Position numbers and translations under genes: made by a program
Shown: piece after piece, positions 44,332 to 55,139 of the stretch
Layout: every line of letters begins with the position of its first letter
Position numbering within the stretch: the stretch's first letter is position 1
Assembly: GCA_964036665.1 (NCBI GenBank)
Contig: OZ038533.1
Coordinates: 15,161,075-15,225,074, forward strand
Reading direction: 5' to 3'
DNA from: Gordius sp. MW1
Lineage: Eukaryota > Nematomorpha > Gordioida > Gordea > Gordiidae
Length of the DNA stretch: 64,000 nt
The notes under the pieces: generated by a model
What the model was told of the DNA's origin: nothing
The model's database searches: none
Seen by the model: the letters and a program-made list of their open reading frames with translations, nothing else

Positions 44332-45807
44332 ATGGAGAATAAAAAATATTTGTTATGGATCACGGAAATAACTTATAATTATATTATGCCAACGATAATA
44401 ACGGCTGCAATTGTGGGAAACTTAATATATGTCTATTGCTTATACCAATCAAAGCTAAGTAAGATCTCTTCCAAACGTCAAAACAAATCACCACGACTAA
44501 AACAAAATTCAATGAAGCGACAATCAAATTCTCATCCGAGACCATTCGAATATTCCGTTCGTAACGTTTGGTTTTATATTCGAATTTTGACTATTTCCGA
44601 TTTTCTTGTAAGTTTTAATTTAATATTATTCCCGACTCTTTACATGTCATGCTGGCGTGTATGTCGGCAATCATATTGGTTTGTTTGGTTTAGCATCAAA
44701 GTTGGATTGCCTATGATGGATATTTTTACTCATTATAGTAATTTTGTCAGAATAATAATTTCTTTGGATCGATTGTGGGCCATGGTAAAGCCATTAACCT
44801 ATCAACGAAACATTAAAACGTCTACCATAAAAATAGTTTCAATTGTGACTTTTGCGATCTGTGTAGCTTTAACTATTCCATATGGGTGGGGATATTCAGC
44901 CGTACCCGTAAAGTCTCTTATAACCCTGAACGTAAATAGTACAAAAGCCGGTAAAGCCAATTCTATCAGATATGCTGCCTATGACAATTTTACTAATTTG
45001 CCTAATAATGTGAGTGTAATAGTGCCAGTACTTAGAGAAGCAGTCATCCCTCTAACTTTATTTTCATCCAATAAAAAACTATTTGATAGAGTAGACCTTG
45101 TATTGCCTTTAAAAGTTGCCAAACAAAGCTACATCCATTCCAAAAATGCAATGGCAAGTCATTGGTTTCAATCTTATAGAAAATGGACAAACTTTTGCAT
45201 GACAATTATACCTTTGATAATAACGTTTGTTTCAAATTCCATCATTATCTATTACTGTGCCAATGTATTAAAAATGCCTGTTATAGAGGTTCCAAGCATT
45301 AAATCGTTTGGTTCTTACAGAAGTAGAAAAAACGTTTTAAAGTCTAAATCAGAGAGTGAATTAGCTCCCTCGAAATCTAAAGAAACTATGCCAATTGTTT
45401 TACTAAATGATACTTTAAGTAGTAATTCAAACATTGTTAAAAACTGCAAAAATCTGTCAACTTCAGCATATAGTTTGATATTAGCTGATGCCGAAAATTC
45501 TACATTGATTCAGTATAATGCATCCAAACTAAAAATTGACTATGAAAAAAACAAGCGTAATCTAAACGTCACAAAATGGATGATAGCTTTAAATCTTTTT
45601 TTCATATTAAACACATTACCAATGGCAATCTATATGTTCCTATTTGAACAATGGTCAGATGTTTTTACAAGCAAGCATGAATTGTGGTTCCAAAATATAG
45701 CCTACTTGTCTAAATATGGAATTAATATGTTAAGCATCTACATTACACTCTTGTTTGATCCGTTAGTTAAATGTGTAATACTCAAGACTTTCCACAAATA
45801 TTTTTAA
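44332..45807 (+). CDS. Rhodopsin-like (class A) GPCR, intact single exon, 491 aa
   Basis: A seven-helix plasma-membrane receptor. TM1 spans about 12-38 (VGN, N30) and TM2 about 78-101 (SDF, D90). C107 and C111 lie before TM3. TM3 ends with DRL-WAMVKP (146-153) instead of DRY. TM4 is about 165-188 and TM5 about 286-311 (P294). TM6 is about 413-438 (FFILNTLP, P430, without the usual CW). TM7 is about 453-478, ending DPLVK where NPxxY is usual. Loop 2 is unusually long (about 189-285) with N-glycosylation sequons near 202, 219 and 226. The third intracellular loop is about 100 residues, basic and Ser-rich. The C-tail is very short. The start is set by ATGGAG, conserved in all three paralogues. 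Ligand unknown; a peptide receptor is possible but not shown. It is the only unbroken member of the local cluster. Confidence 0.88.
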   Translation: MENKKYLLWITEITYNYIMPTIITAAIVGNLIYVYCLYQSKLSKISSKRQNKSPRLKQNSMKRQSNSHPRPFEYSVRNVWFYIRILTISDFLVSFNLILFPTLYMSCWRVCRQSYWFVWFSIKVGLPMMDIFTHYSNFVRIIISLDRLWAMVKPLTYQRNIKTSTIKIVSIVTFAICVALTIPYGWGYSAVPVKSLITLNVNSTKAGKANSIRYAAYDNFTNLPNNVSVIVPVLREAVIPLTLFSSNKKLFDRVDLVLPLKVAKQSYIHSKNAMASHWFQSYRKWTNFCMTIIPLIITFVSNSIIIYYCANVLKMPVIEVPSIKSFGSYRSRKNVLKSKSESELAPSKSKETMPIVLLNDTLSSNSNIVKNCKNLSTSAYSLILADAENSTLIQYNASKLKIDYEKNKRNLNVTKWMIALNLFFILNTLPMAIYMFLFEQWSDVFTSKHELWFQNIAYLSKYGINMLSIYITLLFDPLVKCVILKTFHKYF

Positions 45808-46974
45808 TATATCAACCAAACACCTTAAAAAAATAATGATGTCAACCATCAAAAACATGAAATTTTTTGCAATTATTTTATTAATATTTAATATCCAATT
45901 ATGTATAATTTAAATTTTCAATGTAAATATTTGCACAAATTTCTTTGACATCTAAAAATTTAATTGTTAAATTTAATTAGTTATGAATGTTATTTATTAC
46001 TCATTTTGCGTTGCAATCTGTTGTAACTTATAATTGACTTCACAAAATGTATCGGTTATTTAATATTAAAATTTTTAATTATTCGTTTTTAAAGACCTAC
46101 AACAAGGTGTATTTATTTTGAGCCTCATTAAATAAATGTAGTTCTAGTAAGGACTAAATTAAAATATGTATATTTTAACTTGCTATATATTATTCCTAAA
46201 GGGTATAAATCCAGCAATGTTCCTATTTGTAATTTTCATTCTTTTTATAAGATTATTTGACTTAAACTTTCTTAAACAGGAGGCATTAAATAATTATTAA
46301 CTAATATAAAACATCATGAAAACACCTATGGTTATAATTAATATGCACAAAAATCCATATGATTCTGTAACGAACGCAGCGGCCCTTACCAGTATCTATG
46401 CACGTCCCGAGCCCGTCCGGCCCGTTGTTTCCTTTAAAGCAAAATGTTGCGGTTATTTTCCCTTAGACCTATATGGCCTGCAATAATTTATATTTTATTT
46501 ATCATAAAAATGCGTATTGTTAAATAACTACGGAAACCATGCAGTTAAAAGGATTATATTGAGACTACATAAATAAGTCGTATAGTGAGTTTATACAAAT
46601 CAATTAAAGCCCAAAATGGAACGGTTATATTGAGAAGAAAACGTTAATTTTGTAAATAATACCATTGGTAAAACTATATAGCGACTGTCTTTATAACAAT
46701 TTGTCATTGCCCCAATCTCAAATGAAATAATTTTCATATTTGATTTAGGCTGCCGTTTGGATGAAAATAAGTTAAGATTTAAAAGCCTCTTTTTTCAATG
46801 CTAGTTAATAAATAACAAAGATATATTAAATAATGGCTCGGGGGCCCAAAGGGCTAAGATTTTTCCCTTGGGGGGGGCAAAGGGGCGAAGAATTTAATCT
46901 TGGGGGGCTAGCTACACCACTGGAGACAAAAAGGTGTGGTTAAAGTAAGCAGTGATTTAAAAACATTTTGTAAG
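45808..46974. other. Downstream flank and AT-rich spacer
   Basis: The first ~330 bp belong to the duplicated segment. A short GC-rich hAT-like piece (CCCGAGCCCGTCCGGCCCG) is at about 46408. G-run blocks like those at 41735 appear at 46845-46910. No gene seen. Confidence 0.45.
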
Positions 46975-47056
46975 CATAGTCTAGATAAACTGCTCATCCA
47001 CGTTAAATAAGTGTACGTTTTCCGCCCCTTTAAAATGTGCACAAATAAAGAATGTT
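46975..47056. mobile_element. Solo end of a CATAGRCTA-family MITE
   Basis: CATAGTCTAGATAAACTGCT, then a TTTTCCGCCCCTTTAAAATG-like interior, matches the left parts of 21503-21949 and 28720-29179. The hAT transposon at 47065 has inserted just inside. No opposite terminus was found beyond 50148. Confidence 0.5.
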
Positions 47057-47341
47057 ATTTAGTTAGAGATCTGCAACGGGCCGTTTTTAGAAGATCGGCC
47101 CGCCCGTACCCGTTTTCAAAATTTCAAGGCCCGTCCGGGCCCGCCCGTAATTTTTTTTCAGCACTTCAGGCCCGTCCGAGCCCGTCCGTAAATTTTTTAG
47201 GCCCGTCCGAGCCCGTCCGTAAATTTTTCAGGCCCGTCCAAGCCCGTTAAAATATTTTTTAAGCGAACTCCGCGTCCGGCCTAATTCATCAAAAATTTCA
47301 CAAAATTTTATTAAATTTTATGACATATTCATAGAAAGATA

Positions 47342-49209
47342 TCAATAATTATCATGTAAAAATAATAAATCATCAATAATGTCTGGTTTTAGGCGAGTTC
47401 GCCTTTCTTCTACAAGCCTTCCTGCCGTAGAAAAATTTCGCTCGCTGGTAGCACTCGTAGCCGGTATACATAATATCATATGTGCTAAATGTGCTAATTT
47501 AGGATATCTATTAAAGGATAAGATTAATTTTAAATATAATACTTGTCCTCTTTGGCTTTCCACCATTTTAACAGATCGAAATCAGCCTCAATAGTTTCAT
47601 CTAAATATTGACTAAACTCATCCGCCACAGGATTATGATCATTATCTTCCCATTCAGAAAAAATTGTTTTCGGTCTCTTACCTTATATATTTTTATATAT
47701 TATATATAAATAAAAAATTGTAAGTACTTGCGAGAGATGTCTTTGAGCCCAGTAAAACAGAAAATTTTCTTATATAGACAAACCCTTCTTGCTCTATAAT
47801 ATTTCTTATATCTTGATATATGTCTAGTTTTTCTGCTTCAGGTATCATCTTCATTTGTCTAAACTTCGGATGCAAGACCGAAGCTATTTTGTGATACCGA
47901 TGAACTACCATTTTTTCTTTAATAGCTTCTTTTAAACGGTTCTTTATTATGTTGACTTGTCCGCCGTATAAATCATAATCCGACATCGCATTAATTAATT
48001 TAATTTTCCATAAGAAGACATATGGTAGGGTTGGTTCTAGATCAGCCTCCAACTGAAAAGAAGCCTCTTTAAACGGCTGCAAGACGTCTATTAAAGATTT
48101 CAACAACATTTTATCTATATATTCCAAATATGAAAGTTCATTTCGTTGTTCCAAGATAGCTTCAACTTCGTCATAGACCTTATAAATAGAATTCAAAAGG
48201 GTCAATTTTGAGTTCCATCTTACAATTACATCTTGATGCAAGGTATGGGACAGCTTGCTATTGAGTCCACTTTGTTTGAAATGCCTGACTAATTCTTTAG
48301 AGGCATTCATGAGTTTATAAATAACCGTGGCTTCTTGATTTAAGAAAGAATCATTAAAGGCCATTTTTATCATATTATTTATAAGGTGGGCTGCGCAATT
48401 TAATCTACTATAATTTGCTAATGCATTGACAATGTTAGCACCCTGATCAGTGACAAATATTAATTTACGGGCTTCTTCATTGGTAATGCCAAAAGTCATT
48501 AATTTGTTTAATAATTCATTTCTAATATTCTCCCCTGATTTTTTTTCATGCTTAAAAGCAGTTGTAAATAATATTTTTTTTCTCAGGCTAACATTTATAT
48601 AATGAATACTTAATGTGAGAAAACTGATTTTTGTATAATCACATGTCCACATGTCTGTTGTGGCCGCGCAAAGCCCTTTCTGAATGTAATGTTTTATATC
48701 TGGAATTATAGAAAGTCGAAGTCTTTCAGCCTCATCTTTCACATGGCGGCTTATAGTTGATGGATGAGGCATAATTTGTCGCACATTTATTAACCCCTTA
48801 GTTGACAAACTATCTACCAAAAACTGGCAAAACCCAAGAAAACCTTCTCCTGCTAAAGTTTCGAATGGCCGTAAATCTTTTGAGCAAAATTTTATAGCCT
48901 GATTTATGATTGATTTTTTAATTTTTTCTTCTTTTAAGGGGTTTATTTTATTCATATAATGATCTAGTGTTAGGCTATTTTGTCTTTGGGTTGTACATTT
49001 GTGGCGTTTTAAATGTGATGTACCATCTGCTGATTTATATGAAAGTATTTTTTTGCAATTTTTGCATATGCAGGCACTAACTGATTCACCATTAACATCC
49101 ATTAAAGGATCAAATTGTTCCCAAACTTTACTTTTAAGCTTGTGATTTAAATTTATTTTATATACACCTTTTTCATAATTAGATATGATTGTGGACAAAT
49201 TATTTGACA
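47342..49209 (-). CDS. hAT transposase, three exons seen, D-D-E residues present
   Basis: A cut-and-paste transposase. Exon 49209-47728 encodes a BED zinc finger (C49, C52, H66, H70), AATTDMWTC (first catalytic D, about 186), FVTDQGANIVNAL (second D, about 255) and NCAAHLINNM. Removing 46 bp (47727-47682, GT...AG) joins it to exon 47681-47543 (KTIFSEWEDNDHNPVADEF, then LLKWWKAKED). Removing 35 bp (47542-47508, GT...AG) joins exon 47507-47342, giving DKYPKLAHLA and the dimerisation region IPATSATSERNFSTAG (catalytic E) to LLFLHDNY. The phases fit exactly: about 595 codons with no stop. The first codon of this frame, at 49210, is GTG and is preceded by an AG acceptor-like TTATTATAG, so a small 5' exon with the ATG probably lies upstream. 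The only early in-frame ATG here is Met37. Confidence 0.82.
47508..47542 (-). other. Putative 35-bp intron in hAT transposase
   Basis: On the minus strand it runs GTATTATA...CTTTAATAG. Splicing joins GAC-AA to A-TAT-CCT, giving DKYPKLA as in other hAT proteins. At 35 bp it is extremely short for an animal intron. A small frameshifting insertion is the alternative. Confidence 0.55.
47682..47727 (-). other. Putative 46-bp intron in hAT transposase
   Basis: On the minus strand it runs GTACTTAC...ATATAAG and is AT-rich. Splicing restores GCA-AGT-AAG, reading through to the conserved KTIFSEW segment. Without splicing the frame stops after LFIYNI. Confidence 0.65.
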
Positions 49210-50147
49210 CTATAATAAAATTTAATAAAAAAGTAAGGATGTATCAAATCAATAACTTTTATTATGTTGCATATATTAATTATAGATTAAGCCTTTTAAT
49301 ATTAAACTGTTAGTTTCAAAACAAAAAATACAATTATTAAAGGGATTAGTAAAGCAAAGCGATATAAAGCCAAATATTTAATAAAAATATCCAGAAAAAA
49401 TACCTTTTTCAACCAAGCTAAATCTAGTTAATATTGTAAAATTAATGTAGAAAAATTTAAAATAATATAACAAGAATAATTTGTCAAATATTTAAGCACT
49501 AGAATTTTAAGGCAAAGGAATTAAACTTAATCAATAACAAAAAAATACAAAGCTAACAAAAAGTTACATTTAAGTTTGTAATTAAAGTTAATTTCAAAGA
49601 TTAGAGCAAAAATATTTATGAATTTATATGGCACTAATAATAATAGTAATTTGTGATAAAATTAATCACAAAAGTGTAATTAAACTTACTTATAAAAGAA
49701 TGAAGTTATAGTCTTAAAAATCAATAGCAAATTAAAAAAAGGTCAAATTTAGCGCTTGAAAAATGAATGAATGCTACAGGATATACAAAATTTAGAAGTT
49801 AAAAAATTAATCCTAAATATTTAATAAAAATAATATATTAATTGTTATGCAATTTATTGGCTCGCTTTTTGTTTTTTCTAATTGTTTGATGTTTAAGTAC
49901 CTTTGTAACTCCAAGACCTTTTATATAATCTCTGGTTCGTTTAAGCCCGTTTATAAAACTTCAGGCCCGTTCAAGCCCGTTAAAAAAATCTCAGGCCCGC
50001 CCGAGCCCGTTCCATTAATTTTTAGGCCCGTCCGGGCCCGGCCCGTTAAATTTTTTATGATACAAAGCCCGTCCGTACCCGTCCGCGGGCCGGGCTTTTA
50101 GGCCCGTCCGCGGGCCGGGCCGGCCCGTGCAGATCTCTAATTTAGAT

Positions 50148-50566
50148 TATAGTAATTTTGGTTACAAGTGTATTAAAAACAACATTTTAAAATATATCAC
50201 TTACACATTTCATACAAATTAAAATAGTGTGATGATGTGATGTTAATTTAGTGCCATTCGCATTTATTAAATGATCATTTATTAACATGGGCTTTATTAA
50301 TTAACTAATCAGTAAGGTAAATTTATTTTTTCTGTTTGAACAATGGGGGACACTGAAGAAAGACATGGGAGATTGTCAATTTTAAAATGGTGGATTCAGA
50401 TTTTACCGTTTTAGAATGTTGAGAGTTTGGGACGACAATATTTTGAGTTTGAGACAAAGCCACAGTGTCATAAATTATACTATTTTAGTTGGTTTGTGTG
50501 GTGTGGTGTGGTGTGAGTAAAATCCTGCAAAAATATTTCGTGAGTTTTTATCACAATAATTAAGGA
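50148..50566. other. Spacer with GTGTGGTGTGG simple repeat
   Basis: No gene seen. GAGTTTGAGACAAAGCC near 50445 and the GTGTGGTGTGGTGTG run near 50498 recur inverted at about 60670-60785, marking an unnamed dispersed repeat. Confidence 0.45.
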
Positions 50567-50574
50567 CTTTTGCA

Positions 50575-51204
50575 CAGGCGCGTAGCCAGGATTTTCTCAA
50601 GGGGGAGGAAAAATTCAAAATTTTTACGACACTTTTATTTGTAATGTAACAAAAATAAACTTCGCGTACAATATATGCGAAACTTCAAGGCGCTATCAGC
50701 ATTGGAAAAATCTCTTCTCTTCATTAATCAGAGCATTTACTATCGCTTTTATACCTTAAAAAAGGGCATGGACCTTATGCAAGTTATTTAACTGGAAGAA
50801 AATATTATCATTTAGGTAAAATTAAATAATGGCGAAAACCAAAGCAAAATTATATGAGTTTAATCTGAAGAAATTCTCAAGTTGCTAATAAGCAAAATTA
50901 TACAGTCACTCAATCTGTTTACTTGACATCCACAGCTAAATGAACGGTGTTTAGAGAAAAAAAAAGTTTTTCATAATTTACAATATGGTGGAAAATTATA
51001 ATGGTGGGGTGCAAGCTTTTAGTCGAAAATTAAATTCGAAAAATTGAATGTATGTATTAAGTTTCCAGAAGTGTCTCAAATTCTTTTATGCAACTAAACT
51101 ATAATATTTAACCCTTTAATTTAATTCTTAATAAAAAAAAAATTTCAAATTTTGGTCAAAGGGGTAGAAAAGTCCCGCTTTCCGCACCCTTGGCTACGCG
51201 CCTG
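50575..51204. mobile_element. 630-bp hAT-type MITE, GCGCGTAGCCAGG subfamily
   Basis: Ends CAGGCGCGTAGCCAGG and TTGGCTACGCGCCTG, with a perfect 8-bp duplication CTTTTGCA (50567-50574 and 51205-51212). It is longer than the 144-177-bp relatives and has an unrelated AT-rich interior. No coding. Confidence 0.92.
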
Positions 51205-51597
51205 CTTTTGCATCAACAATGTTTGAAAGTTAACTAAAACTTTTTTTAGACACCTTCCATTTAGTTATCAATGAAAAAATCAAGCAGGGAATTAATATAG
51301 TTAATTTATAATAAACCCTAATGGATTTAATTGTAAGCACCAAAATTTTAGATCTAACATTTAAATCATATTAATTAGCTTTCGCTGATTAAAAAGCTTG
51401 TTCGCCAACACTTTTTCTTATAAATTTAATCTGAGTTACAATGATATCGCCTAGTGGTACCACCTGTTTAATGCCAAAATCCTTATTCATAAAATTTGCT
51501 GCTTATTAGGTGATCTCGTGGCGAAGAGAATCAATTTTTTGACAAAAAAAAATTGATTTGAAAGCTTTTTGTCAAAAATTGAATTCAAAAAGAAAAT
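51205..51597. other. AT-rich spacer
   Basis: No gene or element recognised. A short inverted pair (AATCAATTTTTTG / AAAAAAAATTGATTTG) lies at about 51528-51560. Confidence 0.4.
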
Positions 51598-53340
51598 ACT
51601 CGGGCCTTCGGCCCTTGTGGGAAGGGGGAGGGGAGAAGGGGAGGGGGGAAGGGAAGGGGAGAAGGGAAGGAGGGAAGGGAAGGGGGGACGACTCATCTTT
51701 ACTTTGTATAAATGTATCATATTTGCTATGCAATTTATGGGCGAGAAAGGTGGGAAGGGGCGAGAATGCCTATAGGGGGGTATTAAATGCCTAATGATTA
51801 ATTAATTATTTATACAAATTTTCCATTTATAGGCAAAATGTAATATACGCAAAATGTAATATAAGCAAGGGTTAGGGTTAGATTTAGTGTTTGCATCTAG
51901 TTGCGTATTACATTAGTTTTTACGGCCTTTAGTGATTATGGGTCTAAGAAACATTATATTATAAAACATCACAATGTAAAGAATTTGCAGAATTGTTGGG
52001 AGAAATTTTTGTTGAATTTGAACAATTTTTAATTAAAAAAATCAAAAATTTGGCGAATGGTCATTTTTTCTCCATTGGTCAGTACCAACAGATACTCTAT
52101 AAGTCAATGATAGCCAGAAAAACGGAAAAAAAAAATTTGATGCTCACTTTGGTCAATGGTCATTTTTTTCATTGGTCAGCAGCCAGCACACGGTAAAAAT
52201 GGATATAAATTCATATGAGTAAAAAAAACGAAAAAAAAATTTTCGAATCACAGGCCAATGGTCATTTTTTTCCATTGGTCAGCAGCCAGGACACGGTAAA
52301 AGTGGATATAAATTCATAATAGTCAAAAAAAAACGAAAAAAAATTTTCGAATCACATTTTGGCCAATGGTCATTTTATTCCATTGGTCAGCAGCCAGCGG
52401 ACGGCCAAAAAGTCATAATAGCAATGGTAGGAACAGGAACAATCATAATAGTAAAAAAAACGAAAAAAATAATTTCGATTCACATTTTTGCCAATGGTCA
52501 TTTTTTCCATCGGTCAGGAGCCAGCGGACGGCCAAAAAGTCATAATAGCAATGATAGTAACAGGAACAATCATAATAGTCAAAAAAAACGAAAAAATAAA
52601 CTCGGATTCACATTTTGGCCAATGGTCATTTTTTTCATTGGTCAGCAGCCAGCGGACGGCCAAAAAGTCTATTATCAATGATAGTAACAAGAACAATCAT
52701 AAGAGTCAAAAAAAAACGAAAAAAATAATTCCGATTCCCATTTTGGCCAATGGTCATTTTTTCCATCGGTCAGTAGCCAGCGGACGGCTAAAAAGTTATA
52801 ATAGCATTGGTAGTAACAGGAACAATCATAATAGTCAAAAAAACCCGGGTTTCGAACTCAAAAAATGGTTAAATTAACCGGGATTTGAACCTAAAAACTA
52901 GTTAAATTAATAATAGCAATATCTATACTGTTAAAAAAAGCGTGACAAGACATTCGGCGCAAGACATTCGGCGCTTGACAAGACATTCGGAAAATGGAAA
53001 GTGAGCCCATAAATTGCATAGCAATTAAAACTTTTGTAGGAGCACAGGGACCCACATCAGTAGAGGCATAGGCCCTTGTAGTGGAGGGCATAGGGTAATT
53101 ATCAATGTTAACCTATTCGAAAACGAACAAAAAATTTCGATTTATTTGGCCAATGGTAATTTTTTTCAATGGTCAATAGCCTGCGGACGGTCAAAAAGTC
53201 ATATTATCAATGGTATTAACAAGAACAATCTATTAATTTAATTTAAAAAAGGCTGGCGCCAAAACTTGGAGGACGGACGACGGATGGACGGGCGACGGAC
53301 GGACAACTAAAAACGAGCCCATAAATTGCATAGCAATTAA
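51598..53340 (+). repeat. Composite repeat family, copy D
   Basis: A clear copy: terminal hairpin ACTCGGGCCTTCGGCCCTTG, purine-rich block, TTTGCTATGCAATTTATGGG and GCCTATAGGGGGGTATTAAA. The GTTAGGGTTAG module and the TTGCATCTAGTTGCGTATTA module (shared with copy F) follow. Next is a seven-unit tandem array, a GGGTTTCGAACT piece and a GACAAGACATTCGG module. An internal right-type end (CCCATAAATTGCATAGCAAT) lies at about 53006-53028. The final module GGGTAATTATCAATGTTAAC, one array unit and a GGAC/GACG microsatellite lead to CATAAATTGCATAGCAATTA. Confidence 0.85.
52048..52840 (+). repeat. CCAAT-hairpin tandem repeat array
   Basis: Seven units of about 100-130 bp, each with TTGGCCAATGGTCATTTTTT, CATTGGTCAGCAGCCAG, CGGACGGCCAAAAAG and CAGGAACAATCATAATAGTC. 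Two unit types alternate: one with CGGACGGCCAAAAAG, one with ACACGGTAAAAGTGGATATA. Overlapping open frames are artefacts. Confidence 0.88.
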
Positions 53341-54998
53341 AACTATATAGGGGAGATCGGGGCTAGTAGTAGACCGGGCCTAATTTTATCTTCTCAATTT
53401 TTTTTAAAAATAATAATTATGATACATTAAAATTTTGACCATGCATGTATTTTGTCATAAAATAAAGTTTTCCTATAGAAAAAATAAAAATTAAGAATTT
53501 TACCGTGCTTTGGGGCTTTAATAGCCTTGACAAATTTTTGAATTTCGCACATAAAATTTTTTTAGTTAAAGATTTTAAACGAACTTGAGATTTTTCGCAG
53601 AGGGACTAGTGCAAGCTTTTTCCAATGTATCTTACTTCATAAAGATAAATGAAAAAATTAGCAAATGAAAAATATCGTTTAATAATTTATATTGTGATTT
53701 GAAGAGAAATAGAAATAAACTACGAAATGAATTTTTTCATTGCAAAATCTGCCTTTTATGTGTACATAAGTCAGATTTTCATCTCTACCCTTTTTTATTT
53801 ATATAAGGTAAAATATAACCATGGCCTGAACAGGGCTATGACTAGCCCCTAGCATTTTTAAAATTTTTAAAATATTTGATTTTATAAACTCATATTATAA
53901 AAATCGTAAGTTTTTTTCTTGATATTTTTTTTATAGTAGAAACAGCTAAATAAATATATCTTAATAAAAAACTTTCTTTGTGTTTTAAACGTGATTTAAT
54001 TTATTATGGCCATTTAGTCCCCACAGTATGTACTTTTAAAATATTTATAGAGTTCTTTAATCTTTTATGTAACTATTAATATTTTTAATTAAGACTCTGG
54101 TTCAGAGACCAGAAAGCCCGACCCGGCGCGTGTATAATTTTCGGGCAGGTCCGAGCGGGCACTATTATAAGATTAGGATGACTTGGGCTTAATGAGATAT
54201 TTTTAGATAGTGTATTGTTTTGTTACTTTTTATTTCATTGCATGTGGACAATAATAAAAAAGTTAAGAAACATCCTTTTGTCACCCATCTTCAAATTAAT
54301 GTTATAATCTTTGCCCGAACCCCTCTATTTCTTTCACATCCCTGGCTACGTTCAAAAAAAGGATTGAAATATTTACATTTATGTGGCCCTATCGGTGTTC
54401 GCAGTTCACATGGGCCGTCTAGACATAATACAAAAGCATCATGCCAAAATTCACACCTATATAAGTTTTAATTTCATTCTAATTTCAAAATTAAATTTAA
54501 CAAAGCTTCCCCGTCTCGCAATTCGCCTCTTTTACTCCCTTATCACTTGTCGTTGTCGCTAAGCTATTACTTATTTTTATAATAATTAATGGCCATACCG
54601 TTCTTTTTTTGCTCTAAATAAAATATTTTATCCAAATTAAATTGCATTTAAATTTTAATATTCTATAGTAAGAAGGTAATTTATTAAATTATTGTTTTTT
54701 TAGCAAACAAGCAATTAAACAGAACATATATTTGACTAATTGAACTAATTTTTTTGATTTATACTCAACTGGTCTAATGCACAATTATTATAATGCACAA
54801 ATGGTTTATAAACTAGACGCAAAAATAGCAATTAATAAAATTAAAATTTTGGAACCTTTGAGCGGTGTTGCTAGCGATAACATAATATTTAAGAGTAACT
54901 CTTACCAAATTTTGTAGAAAGACCAAATACTACCATTTTTTAACCTATTGGTATTAAAATTAAAGTAAAATTTTATTTGAAAAAATTGTATCTCATAC
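53341..54998. other. AT-rich spacer with degraded repeat ends
   Basis: At 53345-53400 there is GGGGAGATCGGGGCTAGTAG, distantly like 10671-10715 and 42886-42930. At 54092-54165 is a hAT-like GC-rich piece (CAGAGACCAGAAAGCCCGAC) similar to 13058. The frame at 54220-54471 has no family resemblance. No RNA gene seen. Confidence 0.4.
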
Positions 54999-55139
54999 TA
55001 GAGACGTGCACGGCCCGGGGTGGCCCGGCCACGGGCTCGGGCGGGCCTAGATATACTTAAGGTCCATTAAAAGCCCGTTATAAAATCATTTAGATCTAAA
55101 AGGTGTTTTTATAATGCTCTAATTAATAATTATTTTATT

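Larger units (their letters stand above)
41916..46140 (+). repeat. Segmental duplication, copy 3 (undisrupted reference copy)
   Basis: Carries the intact GPCR and more than 2 kb of upstream DNA that aligns with copy 1. It lacks both Helitrons. The site for the large one is near 43285-43325 and for the small one near 42265-42275. Confidence 0.8.
47065..50139 (-). mobile_element. hAT transposon, about 3.1 kb, structurally complete
   Basis: Ends AGAGATCTGCAACGGGCC and the complement of GGCCCGTGCAGATCTCT are inverted repeats. Flanking 8-mers ATTTAGTT (47057-47064) and ATTTAGAT (50140-50147) match at 7 of 8, as expected for a hAT target duplication. Both subterminal regions are packed with GCCCGTCCG-type repeats (47090-47270 and 49935-50125), likely transposase binding sites. 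One minus-strand transposase gene fills the middle. A solo composite-repeat terminus (about 49840-49880) is nested inside. Confidence 0.9.

Noticed and set aside
47090..47270. rDNA or CpG-island interpretation of GCCCGTCCG-rich DNA (also at 49935-50125, 54999-55080 and 55980-56100)
   Set aside because: The GC-rich stretches lie just inside hAT terminal repeats and are made of a short repeated motif. They are subterminal transposon sequence.
52424..52877. Several overlapping open frames in the tandem arrays (also at 22896-23741, 57073-57833 and 63522-63839)
   Set aside because: They are the CCAAT-hairpin repeat read in frames that lack stops. The peptides simply repeat the unit and shift frame with unit-length changes.
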